Shown: positions 36,420-47,639 of the stretch, piece after piece
How the letters are laid out: every line of letters begins with the position of its first letter
Numbering within the stretch: position 1 is the first letter of the stretch
Assembly: GCA_964058845.1 (NCBI GenBank)
Contig: CAXKVR010000211.1
Coordinates: 1-64,000 of the forward strand
Length of the DNA: 64,000 nucleotides
DNA from: Carex sylvatica
Lineage: Eukaryota; Streptophyta; Magnoliopsida; Poales; Cyperaceae
Direction of reading: 5' to 3'
The notes under the pieces: model-generated
Database searches by the model: none
Told to the model about the DNA's origin: nothing
The model's input: only the letters and a program-made list of their open reading frames with translations
Program-made: the position numbers and the translations under genes

Positions 36420-37090
36420 TAAATATATGCAACTACAACTAGCCGTTGCAATTTAGTCTATATATTTTTTACTTTATAAACTCTCTAAACAGATAAGAGT
36501 ATAATTTGAAAAATACCACTCGCGGTTATGCCGAGTATCTTTGGATGGTGAATCTCGAATTATTTGAGGATTATTTTATGATATGTAAGTGATGGATCTT
36601 CTGATATCCAATGCAAGTATATGAAATTTGTGAATTTCTTTGATTAAAATATATTAAAAACATAAGTTTGGAGCCTACTTTCTAGAAGTCTATTTCTTTG
36701 TCAGGTAGATTGCTTTTTAATTCATTCAGTGCTTGTTAAAAACATTGCAGATCGATCAGTTTTATAATTATTAAATTATTTTATAATTTCAAATAAGTAA
36801 GGGGCTAAATATAAACGTTTCAGTAATGTGTCATCAAAATAGAATTGTAAGAGACATAGTGACAAGATTCGCAAATTATATCCAAATAATTTATTTTTTT
36901 GGTGATGCCGAACTGAATGTCGAATTATATATTCGGTTGACTGAACTTTGACCGAATTAAACCCGAATAATTCACGATATTTACAAACTTTTTCTGAATT
37001 TTACAAATTTTTCACGCAATTTTCCCGAATTTTTCCCATAATATATATTTTTATCTCTTGCAGCACTGAGATCTGTGATCCGAATAATTC
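36420..37090. repeat. Direct duplication C, left copy
   Basis: Matches 40150-40830: the block from CAACTAGCCGTTGCAATTTA through AGTTTGGAGCCTACTTTCTA to the CCGAATTAT-rich element. Similarity fades inside that element, so its right end is lost here. Confidence 0.85.
36855..37090. mobile_element. Truncated hAT-like element with CCGAATTAT repeats
   Basis: The same left junction as at 40562: flank GTAAGAGA (36847-36854) followed by CATAGTGACAAGATTCGC. Words CCCGAATAATTC and CCGAATTATACCCG follow. No right end with a repeated flank is found, because the duplicated block stops inside the element. Confidence 0.65.
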
Positions 37091-37540
37091 TAAATCATTT
37101 CCGAATTATACCCGAATTATTCCCGAATCACGAATTATAAACTGTTTCAACAATCATTAATTTATCAAAAATATTGTACAAAAAAATATTGGATGTATTT
37201 TTCAAAATCCAAAAAACCTATCTGAGTCATTGACATTATCTATATATAAAAAATATTATAAGAAGTTAAATTAACATTATTAAAAAAAAATACTATGTTT
37301 TTGGAAATTGGAAGAGAGAAAATCCATCAATTTCAGAAAATCTAAACTATTGGACAGCCATGAATTTCTCCCCATAGAAAAATAAAAAGAAATATAAAAT
37401 TTAATTTTCTCCCATACAAAAAGTTTTGCTATGCATACACACATTCATCCGTACTATGACTTCATATCTCTATTTTCAAAGTTCAAAGAATTGATATAAA
37501 CCGCTTGACATGATCTCTATAGAAAAATGAGGAGGGTTCA

Positions 37541-38142
37541 TGTCACGATACCGTCATTGGGTCGGAGATCACGACAAGAGAGGCACGCTCACATCCATCC
37601 TTTGTCCTGGTGACCTATGTCGCAAATAAAAAAAATACAAAGAAACAATACGAAGTCAACTACAAACTTCAGTAACCGATTATTTAACGACACACTTCTC
37701 TATTATTGACTTAATTAAACAACCATTCAAATAGACTAGATCAATCCACACAAATTCACTTCAAATTATGAATACATATTTAATTGACTATAGCACATGG
37801 ATCTGGGTTATCAGTAAAACAAGTTACACAATATCCGTATCATTTCATTTCACACAATTATATCATTTTATAATTTCTCAGAACACACAATCATATCATT
37901 TTACAAATCAAATTCAAAACTCAGATCTGCTATCTCGTTAAATATGCCCACATAGTCCAATACCCAATTCGAAAATCTAATTCAACAAAACAAATCGAAA
38001 GCATAAATTATAGAGAAGTCTGATTACCTGATAGTAATCAACCCAAAATCCAAATCGAACTGAAGCAACTGTTCAGAATCAACACGACATAGTCGAAATT
38101 CCAATCGGACTTGAAATCAAATATCATTTATCGGGTGTTACA
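37541..38142. mobile_element. Solo LTR (602 bp)
   Basis: Starts TGTCACGATACC and ends CGGGTGTTACA, a TG..CA pair in the form common in plant Ty3-type LTRs. The 5-bp flank GTTCA is on both sides (37536-37540 and 38143-38147). No internal gag-pol region or second LTR is present, so it is the product of LTR-LTR recombination. It interrupts a diverged MITE-like segment near 37455-37535. Confidence 0.85.
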
Positions 38143-38147
38143 GTTCA

Positions 38148-39027
38148 AATGCTTTCATTTTTTTAGCACCCATAATACCTGCACTTTTTTTCTTCTTTAA
38201 ACTTATATGTTAAAATAAAACTATTTGTTGCATATATATATTATTATCTCTATATACACATCTAAAAATATCAATTTTCCATTTTGGATTTATATGAATA
38301 AAAAAGATGAATAACCAACATCCAATATCTATCCACATAACGGTGTATTTTTTACAAGCTTATGATATTAATCGATATTCAAATCGAAATTTCATGATAT
38401 CTTAAATGTGCATGAAAAAAATAGTATAGATTTATTTTGATATTTTAGTTTTTAATTTTAAGTAATTATAGTTTTAAAAATTGAGATAAAAAATAAAAAC
38501 ATTTAAAATCTCCTCATACGAGAATAAACTGAAAAAAGCTTATTTTACTGTATTTTAAATAAGAAGAAAATCTCTTGATTTAAATTCCAAGAGACTTTTT
38601 ATTTTTATTTTTTTGAATCTGATCATCTATTTCAAATTGGATAGTACAATTCAAATAGATTCTCCTTTATCTCTCCATCCTAATTATCTTTTGAAAAAGT
38701 AGGTGATACCAATTTACTTGTACGAACAATCAGAAAAGTCCATATGCAAGAACAGTGAGCGGAGCATGCAGTGTCGCTGTCACCGGTGAACAACTAAATT
38801 GTGCATGTGATGTGTTTCTTGATGCATCCACTCAGGTAATAGAGACTCTTTACTGTATCCATTGACTACAAGTCAAGCCACGACAGAGATCCATTTGAAA
38901 GCCTTTGCACTTCGTGAGTATAACATTAGTGTAGTGAGTTATAAATTAACAGACAAGCTAGCTAGTATATATTAATTCTTAATGAAACCTGTACCTGTTA
39001 TTCACAGTAAATATATACTGCTGGGCT
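38148..39027. other. Intergenic DNA without recognised genes
   Basis: AT-rich spacer between the solo LTR and the palindrome. No supported open frame, TIR or RNA gene. Confidence 0.5.
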
Positions 39028-39040
39028 GGCATCAACCACC

Positions 39041-40001
39041 GACATTTTTATTTTTACCCAAAAAAAAAAAATTATTTTATTAAAAATAACCAAGATTTAA
39101 AAATAATTTTAAAAATATCCAACCCGTGGAAATTTTCCACGGGCCCAAACTTTTTTATTTATTTTTTATTTTACAAAAACAGAAATTTATATTTACTTTT
39201 TATTTTTTTATGAAAATATTATAAATGTTGGATTTTTTTTTTGAAAATAGATGGAATACAATACAATTTGATTTATTAGAAAGACTGTAACAAATAATCC
39301 GATCAATATTTTTCAGGCCGGATTTTTCGCGGCTGTAAGAAAAATTAATATATTTCATTATGTGTTATTGTAAAAAAAATAAAAATGCATGGATTCTGAG
39401 TTATTGATCCCGGTTCAAAAGTCACTTGTAGGTAATATAGAAATTATTGTGATCCTTCTAGTATATTTAATTTATAAAAAGTTGTATCTATTTTAAAAAA
39501 AATAAAAACTTTAAGTTATTTAATGGTTGTTATTTAAAAAAAAATCTCAAAATAGATACAACTTTTTATAAATTAAATGTACTAGAAGGATCACAATAAT
39601 TTCTATATTACCTAGAAGTGACTTTTGAACCGGGATCAATAACTCAGAATCCATGCATTTTTATTTTTTTACAATAACACATAATGAAATATATTAATTT
39701 TTCTTACAGCAGCGAAAAATCCGGCCTGAAAAATATTGATCGGATTATTTGTTACAGTCTTTCTAATAAATCAAATTGTATTGTATTCCATCTATTTTCA
39801 AAGAAATATATCCAACATTTCTAATATTTTTATAAAAAAAATAAAAAGTAAATACAAATTTCTGTTTTTGTAAAAAAATAAAAAATAAAAAAGAGTTGGG
39901 CCCGTGGAAAATTTTCACGGGTTGGGTATTTTTAAAATTATTTTTAAATCTTGATTATTTTTAATAAAATAATTTTTTTTTTTGGTAAAACTAAAAATGT
40001 C
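39041..40001. mobile_element. Near-perfect 961 bp palindrome with flanking direct repeat
   Basis: The arms, about 39041-39502 and 39536-40001, are nearly exact inverted copies separated by about 33 bp. They share GACATTTTTA at the ends, CCCGTGGAAA, CAGGCCGGATTTTTCG and GATCCCGGTTCAAAAGTCAC. The flanks are GGCATCAACCACC (39028-39040) and GGCATCAAACACC (40002-40014), a 13-bp direct repeat with one mismatch. No coding. The flanking repeat argues for insertion as a unit; 13 bp is longer than usual for Mutator (8-11). A diverged single-arm relative lies at 51430-51780. Confidence 0.85.
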
Positions 40002-40149
40002 GGCATCAAACACCAATAATTCAATATCTATTAATTAATTAACCTTTGAACTGATCACCACCTGCCATTTCAGGCATTTAAATTCCTCTGATCCTCTTGT
40101 CTCATCATTTCATATTACACCAACATTTTTGGTTTGTCTCTAGTTAAAT

Positions 40150-40830
40150 ATATACTACTACAACTAGCCGTTGCAATTTAGTCTATATATATTTTTTGTA
40201 AGCTCTCTAAACAGATAAGAGTGTCATTTGAAAAATACCACTCGGTTATGCTGAGTATTTTTGGATGGTGAATCTCGAATTTGAGGATTATCTTATGATA
40301 TGTTAGTCATGGATCTTATATCCAATGTAAGTATATGAAATTTATGGATTTGTTCGATTAAAATATATTAAAAAAAAAAGTTTGGAGCCTACTTTCTAGA
40401 AGCCTATTTCTTTGTCAGGTAGATTGCTTTTTAGTTCATTCAGTGCTTGTTAAAAACATTGCATAGTTTTATAATTATTAAATTATTTTATAATTTCAAA
40501 TAAGTGAGGGGCTAAATGTAAACGTTTCAGTAATGTATCATCAAAATAGAGCGGTAAGAGACATAATGATAAGATTCGCGTATTATATCCGAATAATTTG
40601 TTTTTTTGGTGATGCCGAACTGAACGCCGAATTATATATTTAGTTGACTGAACTTTGACCAAATTAAACCCGAATAATTTACGAATTTTACGAACTTTTT
40701 CTAAATTTTACAGATTTTTCACAATTTTTTTTCAAAATTTTCTCATAATATATATATTTTTTATGTTTTGCAAGACTGAGATCTCTGATTCAAATAATTT
40801 CAAATTATATCCAAATTATTTTTGAATTAC
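40150..40830. repeat. Direct duplication C, right copy
   Basis: Direct copy of 36420-37090 about 3.7 kb away, with small indels. The hAT-like element at its right side is complete here. Confidence 0.85.
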
Positions 40831-40884
40831 AAATTTTTGATCTCGCCGAATCGAACCCGAATAATTCATTTGTCACGTACTATG
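40562..40884. mobile_element. Non-autonomous hAT-like element with CGAATTATT repeats
   Basis: Flanked by GTAAGAGA (40554-40561 and 40885-40892), an 8-bp target duplication. Ends CATAATGATAAGATTCGC and, from the right, CATAGTACGTGACAAATG. Interior words include CCGAATAATT, GCCGAACTGAACGCCGAA and CGAACCCGAATAATTC. No coding. Confidence 0.8.
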
Positions 40885-40892
40885 GTAAGAGA

Positions 40893-41429
40893 TACACAGT
40901 ATGTAAAACTTATTTGCTAATTTTCTGTATCATCAAAATACAGCATTAGTATTTTTCAATGTGCTGGGGTTAATTACTAACTTTAGTAATGAACTCGTCT
41001 AAATGAACCTTTTTTCTTATACATATATTGTTCGCGGTCAAAACCGTCAACTTTCAAAAAAAAATAAAAAAATACAACATGACGTGTTTGTCTTGGGGAA
41101 GCTCGTGCGGTCGTCGATTTAGCGAGGAAATAATTAAGCCAATTAACACGTGGATCGACACAGAAAATTAAGAAAGAAAAGAAAAGATTATGGGTTGTGA
41201 CGTCACTGAATTGTCAATGATTTCTATATCCAAGTATCCAACATTAAGCATATACACATCTTGCGGATTCCACAAGATATATCAAAGAAGACAATACAGT
41301 TGCAAAAAAGCGAATGCTATACTTTAATTTCCTCCTTAATCAGTGTAAATTTTAGATAAATCCGGTTCAGAGTTAAATGCCATGGATCTAAAATGACATG
41401 TGAATCCCGAAATGCTTTCCAAAAATTGT
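40893..41429. other. Intergenic DNA without recognised genes
   Basis: AT-rich spacer between two hAT-like elements. I see no feature I can support. Confidence 0.5.
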
Positions 41430-41437
41430 GTATACCA

Positions 41438-41897
41438 TAGTGTATTGAAAAGACCCGCCCGGTCCAGGACCAAACCGTCCGAACCGTAGACTAGTTCGGA
41501 CCATGTTGGACTTCTGGATTGGATCGAACTAATCCAAGGGACGGGTCTAGCAAGAATTTCAACCGAATTTTTCAACTAAATCCGCCCAAATCCGTTCCGC
41601 ACTAACCTGAGACCAGCCTAGACCCGAACCAGACCAAACTCGGACCGAACCGTGACCCAGAACGGACTAAACCACACAGTCCAGTTTCGGTCAGAAATAG
41701 TCACTATTTAAAAAAAAAAAAAAAAAAAACAGATTCTAACCCGGACCCGACCTTGGACCATTATTCTAGCACAGGTTTGAGCCAACTCCTCCAAATTAAA
41801 CCTACCGGATCCGAAACGTGCTAACCCATATACTCGTTGGATCCTCGGACCATGAAAACTGTGGACCGGCCCGACCCGACCCGTTTGCAATTCACTA
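41438..41897. mobile_element. Non-autonomous hAT element with GGACC/CCGAACC repeats
   Basis: Ends TAGTGTATTGAAAAGACCCG and, from the right, TAGTGAATTGCAAACGGGTC. The 8-bp target duplication is GTATACCA (41430-41437 and 41898-41905). The interior is dense in GGACC, CCGAACC, CCGACCC and related words, with one A-run in the middle. No coding. Confidence 0.88.
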
Positions 41898-42106
41898 GTA
41901 TACCATACATTTTTATTAATATTTGATATACATTATAGAGTATAATTTAAGATCTGCCAAATTTGAGTTTTATTTAATTATATATATTGTTGGTATGTAT
42001 TTTGAATTTGTAATCCTAATGGCCTAACTGTACAATATTGAGAAGTCAATAAGAAAATGGCTAAACCAACATGTATTACAAAAGAATAAAGAAATTAATC
42101 AGTGAT

Positions 42107-42897
42107 TAAGATGGTTAATGGGAACAGGAAAGATAATTCAAATCGAACCTGGTAAATTGAGATTCAGACTGTTTATTTTAATTTGGTACAAATTTCAAAG
42201 ATCTCCGTGTATCTAAAGTATGTAAAAAAAACCGCTCGGCTGAGATTTCTTCAGCACGTGCAGTACCTAAAGAGATTATATAGAAAAGAGTGTTGGAGAA
42301 ATCAGCAATGGAATAACCGACCATTTTTAATATTAAAATGGTAATGGACCGGTGATCGGATATGTGCCGATTCAATGGAATTCGTAACCTCAAAAATGAA
42401 TCTTTTGAGTTAATACATCTGGACCATCAGATTAGTTTCATAATTCGTGCGTATTAGATCCACACTAATATTAAAAACTCTCTATATTTTAGATAAAAAT
42501 TAAATGAGTTCCATTTATAATCGGACGACTGAGATGTATTACCTCAAAAGAGCACTTTTGAGTTAATGCAAACGATGCGGACTCAATTCAATTCTGCGGA
42601 GCTCAACCTATAATATATATATCCTCTAGAAGATTGGGCCTGTCTGTGTTCATGTCTCACAAGATCTGTCTTAATTTGATCCGGAATTATTTAAATAATG
42701 CAGTTTAGCAATTTCAACTTTTTTCTTTTTTTTTTCATATCCATTTTCAATTCAGTTCATATTAGTATTAATATAACTAATGGTATGTAATAGTAATCCA
42801 TAGTATTTGATAAATAAAAACACTAACATATGACAAATAATAACAGTCCACGAGGCATAAACAGTAATGTAAATAATTTGATACAAAGTTCAAAAAT
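42107..42897. repeat. Segmental duplication B, right copy
   Basis: Direct relative of 19131-20427. It lacks the LINE but has its own insertion at about 42313-42623 between GCAATGGA and CTAGAAGATTGGGCC. Confidence 0.85.
42313..42623. mobile_element. MITE insertion in duplication B right copy
   Basis: About 310 bp absent at the paralogous place near 20110. Inside, GAATTCGTAACCTCAAAAAT..TTTTGAGTTAATACATCT and GAGATGTATTACCTCAAAAG..CTTTTGAGTTAATGCAAA form an inverted pair. Related to the element at 43779-43930. Confidence 0.7.
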
Positions 42898-43778
42898 CTT
42901 TAATTTAGTCCATAAATAAAAAGTTAAAATTCAATCAAGAAAATAGTTTTAAACAGTCCAGTTTAGCATTTCATGGTAATTATAATAACAATGTTGATTA
43001 TTTATATTTATTATTTCTCCATCGTAAATCTTGATTATTCATTTGCATGATTTATCCATTTCGAACAAAAATAAGAGTCGGTTTTTTTTTTTTTTATTCA
43101 AACATGCCCGTAAGAATAACTTATATAATCCATTCCCTTCATTCTACCTATTTTTGCTAAATTGTCACCCAACTCATTGTAGCTTCACAGTTGAGAGTAA
43201 GTTTTTTATTGGACTAAATTTGAGTGATTTGTTCCAGAAAAACGAAATAGCGGAATAGAGTAGAAAAAAAATGTTTTATTTCTGCTGAATAAGAAAAAAA
43301 AAAGTGAGTGGAATTGGAGATTGAATTGGATTTGAATTTTTGCGGGCAAATTCCTGTTTTTTACATTTTGGTTTCTTCTTTATTCCTATATAAGCTAATT
43401 TTTATTTTATGATAATTGTGAAATAGATGAATGATAGATTTGGCTAGTTTACTAATATTTTTCTGCTCTTTCACTATTCTATTATTCTACCACCAATCGA
43501 ACACAACTAAAATTGTGAGAAATTGAAATATATTCCAAATTTTACTTTTGTTCTATTCCAATAGTTTCCTGGGCCCTTTTTTATCCATCTCAATTACGCT
43601 GAACCCTTCTCTTTCCGTAATCACATCAATAGAAGTTTTTGATATTTTTTTATTTCTGTAATCACATCAATAACCTTTCTCTCTTTTTTTCTCAATGAAT
43701 TTAGCCCACGATGGCCCAAACAGCACAAGTCTATTCGGCCCAAACAGCTTTTCTGTAATGTGGGAGGAGTCTGTAAAG
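42898..43778. other. Intergenic DNA without recognised genes
   Basis: AT-rich, several T and A runs. No supported gene; the open frame at 43031-43258 has no recognisable domain. Confidence 0.5.
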
Positions 43779-43930
43779 AGGGAATTCGTATCTTCTGCAT
43801 TAACTCAAGAAGGAATCTTTTAAGTTAATGTATCTCGACCATCCAATCTATTTTAAAAATCGTGCAGACTAGATCGGCACTAATATTTAAGGGCCCTCTA
43901 TGTTATAAGCAGAAGCCGAATTAACTCCAT
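43779..43930. mobile_element. MITE truncating the F-box pseudogene
   Basis: Left GGGAATTCGTATCTTCTGCA and, from the right, TTAATTCGGCTTCTGCTTAT form imperfect inverted ends; the same family as 42313-42623. The coding similarity of the F-box fragment stops at its right edge. Confidence 0.6.
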
Positions 43931-44539
43931 TTAAAATCCTGGAGCTCTATGCCATTTAGCTCCAAAAATTTGAGAAAAGGTAAATTTAGTGATACCGGCC
44001 TAATGAAGGTTTTCACTCCGTTGAGAGACATCGAAAGATGTTGTAGGCTTGCACAGGTAAAAACTAAATCAAGCATATCTAACAAATTACTACTAACAAT
44101 GTCGATATCGATCAGTAGTGGCCTAAAAAGCACTACACGATCAAGCCATCCAATAGAGGCATCAACTTCAAAACTATAAATACGACGCACGCAACAAACT
44201 CTATCCAAGTTTGTTGGCACTCTGTTGTCCAAAACATCAGTCATTAACCCCTCAAACCTAGCCACAGACATTCTAAATGCTTCATTACAGTCTACACAAC
44301 AATAATCATCCTCTGCACTGCAATCATGATCCCTGAATTCCAAGAAATCCTTCTGTTTGATGTCCAGATTTAGCAACAGCAGCCCATATGTTTTTCCATA
44401 TTTTGGACAAAACACAGGTCTGCACGGCCTCTTTCGTGATCAGAAAAGAGAGGATATGGGTCAAAACCTCATCATGCAAGCTACTGATCCGATCATATTC
44501 AACATTCTCTCTGCCACCACAATTCCTGGTCAACTCCAT
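43921..44539 (-). pseudogene. F-box/LRR family pseudogene, frameshifted and truncated
   Basis: From an ATG at 44539 the frame reads [18 protein letters not shown], then an F-box ([20 protein letters not shown]). A one-base excess in the T-run 44369-44371 (plus strand) shifts the frame. The next frame continues as [11 protein letters not shown].., with DNRVPTNLDRVCCVRRIYSF and SLNLPFLKFLELNGIEL, parallel to the gene at 59-61 kb. The frame ends at 43921 next to a MITE, and the LRR remainder and FBD exon are missing. Intact relatives are substrate receptors of SCF ubiquitin ligases. Non-functional as it stands. Confidence 0.85.
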
Positions 44540-44704
44540 CTTTTGCCATTCAATTAAGCATTCCAACAAACATCTGGCATTCAGAACTCATGCATTATAA
44601 TGCAATCATGAATCAGGACATATATATAACGAGATATAGGAGGAAAACATCTCAACTTCAAGGAAATAATCTTTAGATGCCACTGCTCTAATTACCACAA
44701 TGGT

Positions 44705-44985
44705 TAGGGACGGATCTAAAGCTATTCAAAAGGTAGCAAAGTCACCCCTATGATTTTAAAATTTTAGTTGTGTACTAAGATTTAATTAAATTTTATTTTT
44801 TTAGAACATTTTATAAAGAGCTAGCCCCCCTCATAAATACCATATATGTACTTGTAGTCTAGTGGTTAGAGCTTATTTTGTGTTGGTGGAGAACTTGGGT
44901 TCAATTCCCACCAATCACAATTTGTGCATTTTAAGTTTTAGCTCCCTCTATCAAGATTTTCTAGTTCCACCTCTGACAATGGACA
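44705..44985 (+). repeat. Element with tRNA-like pol III promoter boxes (SINE-like)
   Basis: At 44856-44935 there is TAGTCTAGTGGTTAGAGC (A-box-like) and, 33 bases on, GGGTTCAATTCCC (B-box-like), spaced as in a tRNA gene. The surrounding stretch begins GGGACGGATCTAAAGC and, read from the other end, GTCAGAGGTGGAACTAGAAA. The acceptor stem does not pair, so it is not a tRNA. It could be a tRNA-derived SINE or a MITE that captured such a sequence. Confidence 0.5.
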
Positions 44986-45729
44986 CTATAATGCATTTGG
45001 CTACTAGAAGTAGTAATTAACATTTAACCAATTACCTAAACAGACTAGTAATAATAAGAACCATTCAAACCATTTCAATGGGTCAAAGACAGTTAGGAAT
45101 TTTATAGTAACTGCTTTCACCACAGTCAAAGACATTTACCAGTTTAACCTAGAGTTGTTAGATTCACTTATTAATGACTATATATAACCTCTTGATTGTA
45201 CAAGTAAACCACAAGGTATAATAAAACAATCATTCAAATTACTTTTCATCCAAAGCTTTCATCGTATCAGAAAAGGAATAATGCTGAAATAAAGCAAATT
45301 CCTAAACTAGGAATTATACTTCGTATCATATACTATTCCAGCTAATAATAAAAACTTTATTCCAGAAAATAAGTCTCAATTCCAGAAATTATCAGAGAGC
45401 TTACACCCCTAAATTTTGACCGCAAATCAGCTTTTTTCAGTCTTACAAACCACCCCAAGGTTCCTTAACCAGCAAGCAGCAATACCAGAATTCAATCAAA
45501 ACCCAAAAAAAGAAAATACCAAACCAGCACTAAATACTAGTCCAATGCCTGAACCGTACCAAAATCAGCAGAAAAATACCGGCCTCAGATCAGAATTAAA
45601 ACTAATTTAAAAAACAACAATACATGAAATTGGACTAGTACCAAAAACAGCCTGGTATGAATCAGTGTCATACCAGAAACAGCAAGAAAAACATAAATCA
45701 AACCAGAAAAAGTAAAAATGTGCCTATCA
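44986..45729. other. Upstream region of the F-box pseudogene
   Basis: AT-rich. 45600-45729 resembles 56836-56925 (words such as TACCAGAAACAGCAAGAAAA), so it probably belongs to the former 5' intron or leader of the F-box family. No coding is recognised. Confidence 0.4.
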
Positions 45730-45852
45730 GAAAATCTGATCTCAGAATCAACAAGGTGTGTCCCGGGTCCTAGAAGTGAACCTTCAGCTTCAGACTCTCA
45801 AGAAAGGAGATCTATCGTGCACAGTCTCTCTCTCTCTCTCATCTAACAATAC

Positions 45853-45904
<52 letters not shown>

Positions 45905-46249
45905 TCTCTTCAATTTGTGGCCTACCACCGGAGAGAAACCCTCATTGTTCTACCACTTCTAAAACCCTAGCGCAAACTGATTCTTTTTTTTTCTCTCTCT
46001 CTCTACGGGGCTGACTCACTTCTTTTTTGTCGGATCCGGGTGGTGTTGAATTCGTATCCCCTCAGGTTAACGCATCTCAAACCTCAAATAATCCTGACCC
46101 TGTCATCCCGACAGCTGAGAGTACATCTGAGCCGTCCGTTTCAATTGTGTTGAATCAGGTATCTGGGAGGATATGGATCCAGTGTTGTTCGGGTGAGCTT
46201 GGTTTGGCTCCTCACTTGCGCTAAGTGCCCGCTTATAATGTATCTTGCC
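45730..46249 (-). promoter_or_regulatory. F-box family 5' region with telo-box and CT/GA microsatellite
   Basis: Similar to 56925-57190 (CAAGGTGTGTCCCGG, CTTCAGCTTCAGACTCTCAA). On the minus strand it has TAGGGTTTT (telo-box) at 45961-45969 and a long GA run (45820-45900) in the presumed leader. The upstream part, with TGGGC site II-like words, now lies at 49757-49775, split off by the hAT element 46250-49748. Confidence 0.55.
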
Positions 46250-47639
46250 TAGAGGTTTGCACCCGGACCGGGTTCGGGCGGACCGGGTTTACCCGGGGTC
46301 GGGTACGGGTTTGGGTCGGGGACGGGTAGGTCGGGTAAACGGGTATCTCGGGTCGGGTATACTCGGGTATAATTTTCAAAAACCGTACCCTACCCGAGTT
46401 TTACCCGTGCCCGTGGTACCCGGCACGGGTAGGGCGGTCCGGGTATGGTACCCGGTCCGGGTCGGGTACCCGGTCCGGTCCGGTTTTTTTTTTTTTCCTG
46501 TTTTTTTTTTTTTCTATTTTTCTCTGGGTTTTTTGTCTGTTTTTTTCTCGGTTTTTTTGTCTTTTTTTTTTCAGTTTTTTTTCCTTTTTTTATGTTTTGT
46601 TTTATGTTTTGTTTTATGTTTTATTTTTCTGGTTTTTTTTTCTGTTTTAATTTTTCTGTTTTTTTTCTGTTTTTTTTTCTGTTTTTTTTTCTGTTTTTTT
46701 TTCTGTTTTTTTTTTCTCTATTTTTTTCTGTTTTATTTTTCTGGTTTTTTTTTCTGTTTTTTTTTTCTGTTTTTTTTTCTGTTTTTTTTTTCTGTTTTTT
46801 TTTTCTGTTTTTTTTTTCTGTTTTTTTTTCTGTTTTTTTTTCTGTTTTTTTTTTCTGTTTTTTTTTCTGTTTTTTTTTTCTGTTTTTTTTTTCTGTTTTT
46901 TTTTCTTTTTTTTTTACGGTATTTTTTTACGGTGTTGTACGAATATTATTACATGTTTATAATTCGACTTTTAAAATCAAAATAGTTAAATATCAAATAG
47001 TGTATATAAATAAATAAAATTTGTAACTTATATATAAAAAATATTCATGCGAAAATTTGTATATTTATTCGGCTAAATACAAATGTATTTATTTATTTCT
47101 TTACACCAGTCATTTTATTTTATTTTCAAATTTTCATTCTAATTATATAGTTTCATAATTTATTTATATCTATAATATATTTTATAAACGTTCATTTATT
47201 TTTAATAGGTTACATAAAATATAAATCAAAAATATAATTAAATCTTTTACTTTAAAAGAATAAAATAAAAATAAAATTTTTCTTAAATCAATTACTTTAA
47301 AACAATAAAATATGAATTCAGTTAGAATTAATAATATTAATAGGTCCGTTTGCATAAATTCGAATTCTTCTTTAAAATGAATATTTATATTAAAAATTCT
47401 TCATTAGTAATTCTTCTTTAAAATGAATTTTTTTGGAAAATACAGGGCTATTCCAATACATCACCAAAACAATTCAAGTATAGACTCTTTTGCACGTGCA
47501 TCCCTTGGGTCGGTGTTCTGATACCAATTGTTTTGGTGATGTACTAGAATTGCCATGGATTCTCTTTGCGAGTAGGCACCGTAGACTGTCTTGAGCTGTT
47601 TATGTTGCCCTCCAAATCTACAAGTGTATGTTTAGTTAG

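Noticed and set aside
44856..44935. Candidate tRNA gene
   Set aside because: A- and B-boxes are present but the acceptor stem does not pair and no normal anticodon arm can be drawn; kept as a SINE-like repeat.
46245..47017. Two long open frames (246 and 190 codons) made of Phe, Val and Cys
   Set aside because: They lie across a hAT end and its T-rich simple repeat. The multi-membrane-like look is an artefact of TTT codons.
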